In this document: one piece after another, positions 25,769 through 36,609 of the stretch
Layout: each line of letters opens with the position of its first letter
Numbering within the stretch: the first letter of the stretch is position 1
NCBI GenBank assembly: GCA_050260375.1
Contig: JBLNCA010000011.1
Coordinates: 31,072-95,071 of the forward strand
Reading direction: 5' to 3'
DNA from: DTFZ01 sp050260375
GTDB lineage: Bacteria; Bacillota; Clostridia; Christensenellales; SZUA-584
Length of the DNA: 64,000 nt
The notes under the pieces: model-generated
Databases searched by the model: none
What the model saw: the letters and a program-made list of their open reading frames with translations, nothing else
Told to the model about the DNA's origin: nothing
Position numbers and translations under genes: made by a program

Positions 25769-26572
25769 GACAGGCCTTATCACTATTTTCTCGGCCGCCA
25801 TATCCACGTCTTCCACCAGCAGCAGCGCCTTATACGTGTCTACGCGCTTTCTTTCGGGCACCCGCGTGGCTATCGCAACGCCGCAGCCCACTACGGTAAT
25901 CGAGAGTTCCTTCATCATGCCGCACAGCGCGTGCAGCGTGCCTCCGCCCGATATGAAGTCGTCAATAAGCAGCGCCTTTTGGCCCGAGCGCAGCGCGCGC
26001 CTCGATATCGACATCGTTCTTATCCTTCTCGATATGCCCGTCATATAGTTTATAGTGACTGCCGAACCCTCGGTTATTATCGAATCGCTGCGCGCTATAA
26101 CGAGCGGTTTGCCGAGCGCTCTTGCCACCTCGAACGCGAGCGCCACGCCCTTTGTTTCTACGGTCACTACAAAATCGGGATTTGTCCTTACGAACATGCC
26201 GGCGAGTATTTCCGCCATAGCGCACACATATTTCGGATCTGAGAATATATCCACTGTGTAGATATACCCTCCCGGCAGTATCCTTGACGGGTCGGAGAGC
26301 TTTTTTGCTACCTCTTTTAGTATGGACTCTTTCGCTTCCGCGCTTACCGTGGGTATATACTTGACTCCGCCGGTTGCGCCTATCGCGACTTCAACATCGC
26401 CCTGCCCGAAAGCGGCGAGCGTATCGCGTATCATAGAGATGTCTTCACTTATCGTGGATTTCGCGGCGCCGAACATCTCGCAAAAAGTATTAAGCGGAAA
26501 GGACTTTGAGGGGTTTTTGACAAGCATCGATGTAATAGCCGCCATCCTTGTTTTTCTGTCGGTTTTTTCCAT
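25766..26572 (-). CDS. purR: Pur operon repressor PurR
   Basis: A 268-residue PurR of the Gram-positive type: an N-terminal winged helix (MAAITSMLVKNPSKSFPLNT) fused to a type I phosphoribosyltransferase fold. The PRPP loop is LLIDDFISGGGTLHAL. It represses purine genes and is released by PRPP. The frame extends to an ATG at 26596, but GGAGG with a 5-nt gap supports the ATG at 26572. It is divergent from murC. PurR next to cell-wall or spoVG genes is common in clostridia. Confidence 0.93.
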   Translation of the reverse strand: MEKTDRKTRMAAITSMLVKNPSKSFPLNTFCEMFGAAKSTISEDISMIRDTLAAFGQGDVEVAIGATGGVKYIPTVSAEAKESILKEVAKKLSDPSRILPGGYIYTVDIFSDPKYVCAMAEILAGMFVRTNPDFVVTVETKGVALAFEVARALGKPLVIARSDSIITEGSAVTINYMTGISRRIRTMSISRRALRSGQKALLIDDFISGGGTLHALCGMMKELSITVVGCGVAIATRVPERKRVDTYKALLLVEDVDMAAEKIVIRPV

Positions 26573-26601
26573 GTGCACCTCCGCATGTTTTTTCATATAA
26601 T

Positions 26602-26630
26602 ATTATAGGTTTTTTTATTGTATTTTTAAA
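26602..26630 (-). promoter_or_regulatory. purR promoter
   Basis: Minus-strand TTTAAA (26630-26625) and TATAAT (26607-26602) with 17-bp spacing, about 30 nt before the purR start. Confidence 0.6.
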
Positions 26631-26648
26631 TAGCGGCGCACCTTTTTA

Positions 26649-26678
26649 TTGATATTGACACGGTTGTTGGAGTATAAT
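26649..26678 (+). promoter_or_regulatory. murC promoter
   Basis: TTGATA (26649-26654) and TATAAT (26673-26678) with an 18-bp spacer. Transcription from here gives a leader of about 180 nt that contains two tandem hairpin repeats. Confidence 0.6.
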
Positions 26679-26735
26679 GCAATACGCACGTACTTATAAA
26701 GATGATTTTTGAAAGTTTGTGCGGCGGCGCTTATT

Positions 26736-26773
26736 ACACCGGCAAGTCTCGCGTCTTGCTGGGGACCCCGTAT
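26736..26773 (+). repeat. Hairpin repeat family A, murC leader copy 1
   Basis: ACACC, then GGCAAG pairing with CTTGC across TCTCGCGT, then TGGGGACCCCGTAT. It is the first of two back-to-back copies in the presumed murC 5' leader. Confidence 0.75.
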
Positions 26774-26810
26774 ACACCGGCAAGTCTACGTCTTGCTGGG
26801 GGCCCCGTAT
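26774..26810 (+). repeat. Hairpin repeat family A, murC leader copy 2
   Basis: A near-identical tandem copy (loop TCTACGT, tail GGGGGCCCCGTAT), one base shorter than copy 1. No spacer separates the copies, so this is not a CRISPR. Confidence 0.75.
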
Positions 26811-26865
26811 GAGCGCTGTCAACATCAGCGCCCGCGTTTAAGGACGGCATAATAAAGAGGTAATT

Positions 26866-28230
26866 ATGGTGGATTTGCGGCAGTTCAAAGATAAAAGCAT
26901 TCATTTCATAGGCATCGGCGGATGCAGTATGAGCGGGCTTGCAGTCATACTTAAGAACTTAGGTTACAACCCAAAGGGCAGCGATATAAGCGAATCGGCT
27001 TTCACTAAAAAGCTCGAAAGCGAAGGCATACCTTTTGTAATAGGGCATCGAGCCGAAAACATAGGCGACGCTTCGCTCGTTATATACTCGGCGGCTATAA
27101 AGCCTCATAACCCCGAATTCGCCCGCGCAAAGGAGCTGGGCCTTCCGATGCTTACAAGGGCCGAGCTACTGGGGCTCATAAGCAGGCAGTATGAGACCGT
27201 CATAGGCATAGCGGGCTGCCACGGCAAAACGACGATAACTTCTATGACCGCGCTGATACTGCGCGACTGCGGCATAGATTTGACGGTGCACATCGGCGGT
27301 ATGGTAGATTTCTTAGGCGGCGGCGTCGCCGTAGGCAACTACCCTGCGTTCCTTACCGAAGCGTGCGAATACGTGGAAAGCTTCCTTGACCTTCGCCCCA
27401 CGCATATACTCGTAAACAACATCGACGACGACCATCTCGATTATTACAAGAACATAGACGAAATATACGGGGCATTTGCTCGCTTTGCGTCGCTGCTGCC
27501 CGAAAACGGGGTATTGTTTGCATATGCGCACGACCCGCTAACCGTAAAGCTTGCAAAGGAATGCGGGCGCAAGGTCGTCGCCTACGGCTTTGAAAACGCC
27601 GACTATGTAGCCGCAAACGTCGAGTACGACGAAGGCGGCTGTCCGACGTTCAACGTAATTACGCCAAAAGGCAAGGCAAGAATATCGCTCTCCGTGGTCG
27701 GCAAGCACAACATGGCCAACGCGCTCGCCGCGATAACGGTGTGCAGCGAGGTGTTCGGCTTAAGCCCCGAATGCATGGCAGATGCGCTGAAGGAATACCG
27801 CCTCGCGGGCCGCAGGTTCGAGCATATGGGCTCCAAGAACGGCGTGGAGATAATACACGATTTCGCCCATCACCCCAGCGAGATACAGGCATGCCTCGAT
27901 GCTGCGTCCAAATACCCGCACAAAAAGCTTTGGGTAGTGTTCCAGTGCAACTCGTATACGCGCGCCAAGACGCTTAAAGACAAGTACGCCGTAAGCTTTA
28001 AATACGCGGACATGGTGCTCGTGCCCGACATATACCCGGGCCGGGACGTTGACAAGGGCGAAATACACGCGCGCGACCTTGTGGACGCTATATCCAAGCA
28101 CTCGCCGTGCATGTACATACCCACGTTTGAAGATATAAACGCATATCTTGAACAGCACGCCTCGCCCGGCGACGTCGTAATAACGCTCGGTTCGGGCAGC
28201 GTCAACAACGAAACGAAAAAACTTTTATAA
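26866..28230 (+). CDS. murC: UDP-N-acetylmuramate--L-alanine ligase MurC
   Basis: A 454-residue Mur ligase adding L-Ala to UDP-MurNAc in the cytoplasm. The N-terminal FIGIGGCSMSGLAVIL is the UDP-substrate Rossmann motif of MurC. The P-loop reads GCHGKTTITSM (usually GTHGKTTT) and NNIDDDHLDYY is the Mg/lysine region. The usual MurC EADESDGSF element here reads EACEYVESF, a divergent variant. VIITLGSGS near the end is conserved. AGAGG precedes the ATG. It is apparently transcribed alone from the 26649 promoter. Confidence 0.92.
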   Translation: MVDLRQFKDKSIHFIGIGGCSMSGLAVILKNLGYNPKGSDISESAFTKKLESEGIPFVIGHRAENIGDASLVIYSAAIKPHNPEFARAKELGLPMLTRAELLGLISRQYETVIGIAGCHGKTTITSMTALILRDCGIDLTVHIGGMVDFLGGGVAVGNYPAFLTEACEYVESFLDLRPTHILVNNIDDDHLDYYKNIDEIYGAFARFASLLPENGVLFAYAHDPLTVKLAKECGRKVVAYGFENADYVAANVEYDEGGCPTFNVITPKGKARISLSVVGKHNMANALAAITVCSEVFGLSPECMADALKEYRLAGRRFEHMGSKNGVEIIHDFAHHPSEIQACLDAASKYPHKKLWVVFQCNSYTRAKTLKDKYAVSFKYADMVLVPDIYPGRDVDKGEIHARDLVDAISKHSPCMYIPTFEDINAYLEQHASPGDVVITLGSGSVNNETKKLL

Positions 28231-28312
28231 ATCTTTCCAGGTTTCCGGCAGCGGCGCTCCTTGTAGCAATATGCGCATATGTACGTATAATAAAGCAAGG
28301 AGGCGATTTGTT

Positions 28313-28612
28313 TTGCCTGATGAACTCCATAGGCACGAATATAAAGGCGTCACCGTTTATGCCGACGGCCATGTGCATTTGTTTTCGGGCGTCTCGGACG
28401 CGAGTCCTAATGCGCCCGGACATACGCATATTATAGCGGGGCAAACAACGGTAAACGACGGCCACTCGCACCCCTACCGGATGATATCGGAGGGCCCCGT
28501 ATATGTCGACAGGGCGCGATATAAGCATTATCATTTTTACTCGGGCGTTACAGGCTTTGTGCGCGGCCACGACCATCCGATGAGCGGTACTACTTTCGTG
28601 CTTGGAGAATAA
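28313..28612 (+). CDS. YmaF family His-rich protein
   Basis: A 99-residue cytoplasmic protein with repeated His-x-His units: LHRHEY, GHVHLF, GHTHII, GHSHPY, KHYHFY and GHDHPM. This is the YmaF family pattern. Function is unknown; the His pairs suggest metal binding. The frame opens at an ATG at 28271, but the TTG at 28313 sits 9 nt after AAGGAGG and matches family length. It converges on ytfJ through a shared terminator. Confidence 0.85.
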   Translation: MPDELHRHEYKGVTVYADGHVHLFSGVSDASPNAPGHTHIIAGQTTVNDGHSHPYRMISEGPVYVDRARYKHYHFYSGVTGFVRGHDHPMSGTTFVLGE

Positions 28613-28648
28613 GCAAAAAGGCCGATCAAAAAGATCCAGCCTTTTTGC
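28613..28648. terminator. Bidirectional terminator between ymaF-like gene and ytfJ
   Basis: GCAAAAAGGC pairs with GCCTTTTTGC (10 bp) around a 16-nt loop with an inner GATC/GATC pairing. A and T tracts are on both sides, so it can serve both convergent genes. Confidence 0.8.
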
Positions 28649-28661
28649 GGACAGGTTATCG

Positions 28662-29132
28662 TTAAAACATGCTCTTGTTTTGGTTCTGAGAGCCGCTCTG
28701 CTGGCCTGTCTGGCCTGCGCTCTGCTGGCTCTGCTGGCTTTGCTGCGCTGTGCCCTGCTGGCCCGACTGCGGGCTTAAGCTGCTTATTATCTGCGGTATC
28801 TTGTTTATCACCTGGCCCATGCTGCCTGCCGCGCCTAACGGCGCCATAAGAACGTTACCCTTGTCGATTACGATAACGGCGTCTGTGCTCAGCTTGGCGC
28901 CTATTCCCAGCGCTCCGCCCATTACGCCTCCACCCATATTGCTGGCGTTGCCAGTACTCTGCTTGCTTTTAGCCTGCGTGTCGCCTCCGCCGTACCCCAG
29001 CGTTAACGACATGACGGGCAGAAACGTCTTGTCGCCCTGCGTGACCGGTTTGCCTATAAGCCCGTCTTTCTGAGAGAAATTCTCCATGTTCACAAACAAC
29101 GTGTCAACATATTGCGTTATGCTTTGCTCCAT
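28662..29132 (-). CDS. ytfJ: GerW/YtfJ family sporulation protein
   Basis: A 156-residue homologue of Bacillus YtfJ/GerW, needed for normal spore germination. The conserved core has GKPVTQGDKTFLPVMSLTLG, followed by a Gly-rich GNASNMGGGVMGGALGIGAK and PQIISSL. The C-terminal 35 residues are almost only Gln, Ser and Gly, an unusual low-complexity tail. It starts inside the end of the DUF2953 gene (16-nt overlap), like the ytfI-ytfJ pair of Bacillus. It supports a spore-forming host. Confidence 0.9.
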   Translation of the reverse strand: MEQSITQYVDTLFVNMENFSQKDGLIGKPVTQGDKTFLPVMSLTLGYGGGDTQAKSKQSTGNASNMGGGVMGGALGIGAKLSTDAVIVIDKGNVLMAPLGAAGSMGQVINKIPQIISSLSPQSGQQGTAQQSQQSQQSAGQTGQQSGSQNQNKSMF

Positions 29133-29644
29133 TCGTTTTTCCTCCTTGTTTTGTTTCTTTTATTTTTAACATAATTAAATATTGTATTCCCTATAGTTAT
29201 CTCCGCGCTCGCCGATATGCGCACATAATCTTCCTCAGAGAAAAAATCGGGATGAAGGCTTAACTCGTCAAACTTTAAAAAGCCCGATATTATGCCCATA
29301 ACGCCGCTCGCCATACCGGTAGCAAAAGGATTTTTCATGCCGTACCAGACCTCCGCCTTTCTGTTGGTTATGACGGCGGACTTAAGCCACAGCAGCGGGT
29401 GTTTGTCCTTCCTGTGTTCCCTCTTCAGCTGCTTTTTAAACACCCTGTTTTTAAACAGGTATACGCTGACCGTAGGCATTATTCCCCCGTTCCATTCGAC
29501 TTTCGCCCGGAGCAGCGGGTGCAGGAAAAAGACATTGACGTATTTGCTGCTGCCGAATACGGCTTTTACCCTGAACTTAAGCGGCAGCATAAGCACGACC
29601 GCCGCTATGATTATTAATACAAGCAAAAATTGAACGAAGCCCAT
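29117..29644 (-). CDS. DUF2953 domain protein (YtfI-like)
   Basis: A 175-residue protein with one N-terminal TM (LLVLIIIAAVVLMLPLKF) and a beta-rich domain with VKAVFGSSKYVNVFFLHPLL. Its position directly upstream of and overlapping ytfJ matches Bacillus ytfI. The molecular role is unknown; it is probably a forespore or membrane partner of YtfJ. Confidence 0.82.
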   Translation of the reverse strand: MGFVQFLLVLIIIAAVVLMLPLKFRVKAVFGSSKYVNVFFLHPLLRAKVEWNGGIMPTVSVYLFKNRVFKKQLKREHRKDKHPLLWLKSAVITNRKAEVWYGMKNPFATGMASGVMGIISGFLKFDELSLHPDFFSEEDYVRISASAEITIGNTIFNYVKNKRNKTRRKNEWSKA

Positions 29645-29758
29645 AACAGTAGTTTGGGACGGATTTTGTCGAATTATGCAAATGTGCGTTTTTTGGAGAA
29701 ATTCAATTTCGGGCGGCTTGAAACTGCGCCTATTATCTGTAACGCTGCTTTTATGTTT

Positions 29759-29812
29759 GTAGGGGCGGGTCTTAGCCGTGTGCCCTGAAAGGGCACACCC
29801 GCCCGCCTGCTT
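29759..29812. repeat. GC-rich palindromic repeat (family D)
   Basis: GTAGGGGCGGGT opens an inverted repeat closed by ACCCGCCCGCC. Inside, GTGTGCCC and GGGCACAC form a perfect 8-bp hairpin around TGAAA. Sequences opening with GTAGGGGCGG are common intergenic repeats in clostridial genomes. It lies between ligA and the DUF2953 gene; its function is unknown. Confidence 0.6.
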
Positions 29813-29847
29813 AATACAATGTGACTAAAAGGGCGTCGCCGAAGTAC

Positions 29848-31809
29848 TTACGCCTTTATCATCTCTTCAAACTGCTTCTCGTCTATCACCGTTATGCCGA
29901 GCTTCTGCGCTTTACCCAGCTTGCTACCCGCTTCCGCGCCCGCGAGCACATAATCCGTGTTCTTGCTGACCGAGGACGACACCTCGCCTCCCAGCGACTC
30001 TATAATGTCGGAAGCTTCCTTGCGCGTGTAATTTTCCAGCGTTCCGGTAAGCACTACCTTTTTGCCGGAAAACGCAGTATCTTTCGCTGTCTTTCGCTCG
30101 AATACGGGCGCTACGCCCGCAGCTTCCATGCGCTCTATTATGCGCCGGGCGCGCTCGTTGCCGAAAAACTCGACTATGTTCTGCGCGAGCGTTAAGCCTA
30201 TGCCCTCAATAGTCAAAAGGCTCTCTATATCCGCTTTCATAAGCGCCTGTATGCTGCCGTACCGCTCCGCGAGGTCCTTAGCGGTCTTTGCGCCTATGCC
30301 GGGTATGCCGAGCGCGTATATGTAGCCCGCAAGCGGCCTTGTTTTGCTGGCCTCAATCGCTTTTTTTAGATTCTCCGCCTTCTTCTCGCCGAACCCCGGC
30401 AGCGTCTTTATGCGCCCATAATCGAGATAGTATAAATCGGAAACGTCGCTGAGCCCAAGGTGGTCGTAAAACGCCTCCGCCGTCCTGTCCGAAAACGTCG
30501 TTATGTCCATAGCGTCGCGCGACGCAAAGTGCGCTATAGAGCGCGTCAGCTGCGGGCGACAATAAAGCATGTTCTCGCAGAATATATGCGCGCCCTTCTC
30601 CACAAGGTGATACCCGCACGCGGGGCAATGCGTCGGCGGCACTATATCCTCCGAATCGGGCAAACACTCGGCCACGCCCGTTATCTCGGGTATCACGTCC
30701 CCCGAACGCCTGAGGAACACGCGGCAGTTCTTCTTAACGCCTTTTTTCTTTATATCGCCGTAGTTGTTGAGCGTCGCCCGGCTCACCGTCACGCCCGCTA
30801 TGTCCACCGGCTCGAGCACTGCGCCCGGCGTAAGCTTGCCCGTGCGCCCCACCTGCCATATAACGTCCTTTAATATCGTCGTCTTTTCGTCCGCCTCGAA
30901 CTTATAGGCTATCGCCCAGCGCGGGAACTTCTGCGTGAACCCGAGCTTCTCCCTCGCCGCGAAGCTGTCTACCTTTATAACGACGCCGTCAATCAGGTAA
31001 TCGAGGCTGTCACGCTGCTTTTCCGCCTCTTTTACGCATTCCATTACGCCGTCTATGTCTTTTGCCTCTCTTATGAAGCTGTTTACGGGAAAATGGTTTT
31101 CTTTAAGGAACGCCGTCATTTCACGGTGCGTCGCGAACTGCTCGCCCTGCTTAAACCCTACGCTGTAGCAGAAAAGGCTTAATTTGCGCTTCGCGGTCTC
31201 GCCGGGGTCAAGGTTTCTTAGCGCACCCGCCGCGGCGTTGCGCGCATTTTTAAGCGGCTCGTCCGCCTTCTCGTTGTATTCGCGCAAAGCGGAAAGCTTC
31301 ATCATGCCCTCGCCCTGCACCTCCAGCACGCCCTTAAACGGTATAGAAAGCGGTACGCTCTTTATGGTCTTAACCTGCGCGGTAATCACCTCGCCCGTCA
31401 CGCCGTCGCCTCTCGTGGCGGCAGAGACGAGCAGCCCGTTTTCGTAGCGCAGGTTTATCGTGAGCCCGTCGAATTTATACTCGACTATATACAGAAATTC
31501 CTCGTTTGTGAACTTCCTTGCGCGCTCTTCCCACGCAAGCAGTTCTTCTCTGGTCCTCGCCTTGTCAAGGCTGAAAAGAGGCGCAAGGTGCCGTATCTTT
31601 TCAAAGCCGGGCAGTATCTCGCCGCCCACCCTCTGTGTGGGCGAATCGGGGCGCACGTAACCCGTCTCGCGCTCAAGTTTAAGCAGTTCGTCGTACAGTT
31701 CGTCGTACTCGGCGTCGCTTACAGTCGGGTTGTCCAGCGTATAGTAGTTGTACATATGCCGCGTGAGTTCCCCGACGAGATAATCTATACGGTTTTTCTT
31801 TTCTTCCAT
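29848..31809 (-). CDS. ligA: NAD-dependent DNA ligase LigA
   Basis: A 653-residue NAD-dependent ligase for Okazaki-fragment joining and repair. Domain Ia (NPTVSDAEYDELY), the adenylation motif EYKFDG with Lys112, an OB-fold, a four-Cys zinc site (CPACGYH and CENMLYC), helix-hairpin-helix repeats and a C-terminal BRCT domain (GKKVVLTGTLENYTR) are all present. The open frame extends to 31902, but AAGGTGG supports the ATG at 31809. It is the last gene of the FAH-yerC-pcrA-dapL-ligA operon, 10 nt after dapL. Confidence 0.96.
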   Translation of the reverse strand: MEEKKNRIDYLVGELTRHMYNYYTLDNPTVSDAEYDELYDELLKLERETGYVRPDSPTQRVGGEILPGFEKIRHLAPLFSLDKARTREELLAWEERARKFTNEEFLYIVEYKFDGLTINLRYENGLLVSAATRGDGVTGEVITAQVKTIKSVPLSIPFKGVLEVQGEGMMKLSALREYNEKADEPLKNARNAAAGALRNLDPGETAKRKLSLFCYSVGFKQGEQFATHREMTAFLKENHFPVNSFIREAKDIDGVMECVKEAEKQRDSLDYLIDGVVIKVDSFAAREKLGFTQKFPRWAIAYKFEADEKTTILKDVIWQVGRTGKLTPGAVLEPVDIAGVTVSRATLNNYGDIKKKGVKKNCRVFLRRSGDVIPEITGVAECLPDSEDIVPPTHCPACGYHLVEKGAHIFCENMLYCRPQLTRSIAHFASRDAMDITTFSDRTAEAFYDHLGLSDVSDLYYLDYGRIKTLPGFGEKKAENLKKAIEASKTRPLAGYIYALGIPGIGAKTAKDLAERYGSIQALMKADIESLLTIEGIGLTLAQNIVEFFGNERARRIIERMEAAGVAPVFERKTAKDTAFSGKKVVLTGTLENYTRKEASDIIESLGGEVSSSVSKNTDYVLAGAEAGSKLGKAQKLGITVIDEKQFEEMIKA

Positions 31810-31819
31810 ACGGTCCACC

Positions 31820-33058
31820 TTAATACTTAAACCCCAGCTTTTTAAGCCTTTGTTCCACCTCGCCCAGCACGGCGTCTTCCTCCCGCTCGTCCGCAGCCTC
31901 AAAGGTCACCGACATGCGCAGATACGCGCCCGCGTCGTCCCACGGCACGGTGGATATGAGCGCTTTTTTTATCAGATACTCCGCGCACTGCTCGGCGCTG
32001 TCAAATGCTGTTCCGTCCGCCGCGCTTTTTGGCGCTTCGACGTAGCAATAAAACGTTCCCTTTGGCTTTTGCGCCTTTATATCGGCGCTTTCCAAAACGC
32101 GCACGAGCTTATCGAACCTGCGCGAATACCTCTTACAGTTATCCTCTATTATGCGGCCCATATTATTCAGCGCGTATGCGCCCGCCTTCTGTATCGCTCG
32201 GAACTGTCCCGAATCGGTATTGTCCTTCACCGCGGCGAGCGCGCTTATTATCTTTTCGCTGCCCGCTACGAAGCCCAGCCTCCAGCCCGTCATGTTGAAT
32301 GACTTGGAAAGCGAATGTATTTCGACGCCCACATACTGCGCGCCGTCAACCGAGAGGAAGCTAAGCGGCTTTTCGCCGTCAAAAGTTATCGCCGAATACG
32401 CCGCGTCGGATACGACAACAATGCCGTTTTTCTGCGCGAACTCAACTACGCGCTTATAGAACTCCTTCGTCGCCGTCTTGCCCGTAGGGTTGTTCGGGTA
32501 GTTTATATACAGCATCTTTGCGCGTTTCAATATGTTATCCGGTATGCTAGAAAAATCCGGGTAAAAATCGTTTTGCTTCAATAGCGGCAGTTCGTATGTT
32601 TCGCCTCCCAGGTACCGCGTATAAGTGCCCATCACCGGATATCCCGGCACGGTTACCAGCGCTATGTCGCCCGGGTCTATAAAGCATATCGGCAGCATCG
32701 CGAGCGCGGACTTCGAGCCTATCGTATGCAGCACGTTTTTAAGCGGGTCTTCGAGCTTAACGCCGTACATTCTCTCTAAGAACGCCGCCGCTGCCTGCTG
32801 GAACTCCGCTATGCCGTTGTCGGCGTAAAACCTGTTTTCGCACTTTGCCGCCTCGCGCGCCAGCACGTCGACAATCTCCTTATCCGCCGGTTTATCCGGT
32901 TCGCCCACGCCCATGTCTATAAGACGAACGCCGGGGTTTTCGCGGAGCGCCGCGGCTTTTAGGCTCTTTATCTTCGCGAACTTGTAAAGCTCCGTATCTT
33001 TGCCGAAATCGGCGCCGCCCAGCCGCCGCGCTATGCATTTTTGCAACGCGTCTTCCAT
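31820..33058 (-). CDS. dapL: LL-diaminopimelate aminotransferase DapL
   Basis: A 412-residue PLP enzyme that converts tetrahydrodipicolinate directly to LL-diaminopimelate. It matches DapL closely: FGKDTELYKFAKIKSLKAAA, DMGVGEPDKPADKEI, RFYADNGIAEFQ, NYPNNPTGKTATKEF and the PLP lysine in EIHSLSKSFNMTGWR. It supplies DAP for peptidoglycan and lysine. It sits 4 nt after pcrA and before ligA, an unusual insertion into the classical pcrA-ligA pair. Confidence 0.93.
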   Translation of the reverse strand: MEDALQKCIARRLGGADFGKDTELYKFAKIKSLKAAALRENPGVRLIDMGVGEPDKPADKEIVDVLAREAAKCENRFYADNGIAEFQQAAAAFLERMYGVKLEDPLKNVLHTIGSKSALAMLPICFIDPGDIALVTVPGYPVMGTYTRYLGGETYELPLLKQNDFYPDFSSIPDNILKRAKMLYINYPNNPTGKTATKEFYKRVVEFAQKNGIVVVSDAAYSAITFDGEKPLSFLSVDGAQYVGVEIHSLSKSFNMTGWRLGFVAGSEKIISALAAVKDNTDSGQFRAIQKAGAYALNNMGRIIEDNCKRYSRRFDKLVRVLESADIKAQKPKGTFYCYVEAPKSAADGTAFDSAEQCAEYLIKKALISTVPWDDAGAYLRMSVTFEAADEREEDAVLGEVEQRLKKLGFKY

Positions 33059-33062
33059 ACCT

Positions 33063-35296
<2,234 letters not shown>

Positions 35297-35297
<1 letters not shown>

Positions 35298-35596
35298 CAG
35301 TCCTCCCGGCCTTCCAGCCGCCCGAGCACCAGTCCGTAGCCGCCCGTGCCGTAATTTAGGCACTTGTTAACCCTGCTTATCGTCGCAGTGCTTGCCCCGG
35401 TCTTTATCGATATGTCGTGGCACGTATGCCCTTCACGGAGCAACGCCGCCACCTTCATCCTCTGCGCAATGGATTTCAGCTCGGATATCGTGCAGATATC
35501 TTCAAAAAACATATAACATTCTTCGACGGTCTTAAGGCTCAATATCGCGTCGAATAGCATGTCCATATCTTCCGATTTAAGCATTGACTCGTGCAT
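35297..35596 (-). CDS. YerC/YecD family TrpR-related protein
   Basis: A 99-residue helical DNA-binding protein of the Trp-repressor-like YerC family: FFEDICTISELKSIAQRM, then HDISIKTGASTATISRVNKCLNY, a helix-turn-helix. In Bacillus, yerC lies beside pcrB-pcrA-ligA, and the same link is seen here. Its ligand and targets are unknown. GGAGGG precedes the ATG. The stop overlaps the pcrA start. Confidence 0.92.
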
Positions 35597-35605
35597 ATTT
35601 CCCTC

Positions 35606-36358
35606 CTATATGACGGTGTTTTTGAGAGTCTCCAGCCCCTCTATCCTTATCTCTATCGTATCGCCTCTGTTCATGGGCCCCACGCCCACCGGAGTGCCCG
35701 AAGACACGACGTCGCCGGGCAGCAGCGTCATGCACCGGCTTGCAAAGCTCACAAGCTGCGCTATTGAAAAGAGCATGTCGCTGGTGTTGCCGTCCTGCAT
35801 AACAACGCCCGAAAGCACGCTCTGTATACTCTTGCCCGCCGGGTCGAATTCCGTTTCTATATAAGGGCCTATCGGGCAGAACGTATCAAACGACTTTCCC
35901 CGCGTCCACTGCCCGTCGCTTTTCTGTATATCCCTTGCGGTAACGTCGTTCATCGCGGTGTAACCGAATATATATCCTTCCGCTTCTTCAGCGGAAACGT
36001 TTCTGCATTTCTTGCCTATTACGGCGGCAAGCTCGGCCTCGTAGTCCACGCGTTGCGATATTTCGGGGTAGACTATAGCCTGCCCGTGCGCCAGCACAGA
36101 CGTCGAAGGCTTTATGAACAGCACGGGTTTGCCCGTAAGCGTTTCTTTGAGCTCTTTGGCGTGATCCGAATAGTTAAGTCCCACGGCTACCACCTTTGTT
36201 GGCTCGCACGGCACAAGCAGCGTTAATTCGCACAGCTTGTATTCCTCTCCGGTGAAACTTATGCCGTCATAAGGCAATCCCTCGATGCGTTTTACTGTTC
36301 CGTTTTCCAGCTGCGCGTAAAACTCCTGCCCGTCCTTTGACGCCCTGAGTATCTTCAT
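35606..36358 (-). CDS. Fumarylacetoacetate hydrolase family protein
   Basis: A 250-residue FAH-fold enzyme, likely a 2-keto acid hydrolase, decarboxylase or isomerase such as acylpyruvase. VAVGLNYSDHAKE opens the catalytic domain. The metal-binding acids lie in VDYEAELAAVIGKKCRNV, and TAMNDVTARDIQK and GTPVGVGPMNRGD are family signatures. The frame extends to 36385, but GAGGAG precedes the ATG at 36358. It is the first gene of the yerC-pcrA-dapL-ligA operon (9-nt gap). Its substrate is unknown. Confidence 0.9.
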   Translation of the reverse strand: MKILRASKDGQEFYAQLENGTVKRIEGLPYDGISFTGEEYKLCELTLLVPCEPTKVVAVGLNYSDHAKELKETLTGKPVLFIKPSTSVLAHGQAIVYPEISQRVDYEAELAAVIGKKCRNVSAEEAEGYIFGYTAMNDVTARDIQKSDGQWTRGKSFDTFCPIGPYIETEFDPAGKSIQSVLSGVVMQDGNTSDMLFSIAQLVSFASRCMTLLPGDVVSSGTPVGVGPMNRGDTIEIRIEGLETLKNTVI

Positions 36359-36497
36359 AAAAAGGCTCCTCGCTGTAAAATCCATATAATACGAAAGAGA
36401 TTATATAGCTTATCTTATATTACCACACCGGCACGCGAACGGAAAAGCATAAAAACCTGTGGTTCCCATTCTTTGTATTGCGGCTTATGCGGCAAGC

Positions 36498-36520
36498 AAA
36501 AATAAAGAGGCATACGCCTC
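36498..36520 (-). terminator. Terminator after the SSB-like gene
   Basis: Minus-strand GAGGC-GTAT-GCCTC is followed by TTTATTTTT. It separates the SSB-like gene from the FAH operon, about 90 nt after the stop. Confidence 0.7.
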
Positions 36521-36566
36521 GCTATACTCCAAAAAACCTTCCAAAGCTTTCCGGACGCCGATATGA

Positions 36567-36602
36567 AATTCACACCCCGCAAGCGCCCGCCGGCGGACCC
36601 TG
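36567..36602 (+). repeat. Possible degenerate copy of hairpin repeat family A
   Basis: ATTCACACCCCGCAAG matches the left arm of the family well, but the right half (CGGCGGACCCTGG) is diverged and the stem is poor. It lies in the same spacer as the SSB-like terminator. Confidence 0.35.
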
Positions 36603-36609
36603 GAATAGC

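Noticed and set aside
26736..26810. Two near-identical 37-38 nt units as a CRISPR array
   Set aside because: The units are directly adjacent with no spacer, only two exist, and the same sequence appears singly elsewhere; it is the hairpin repeat.
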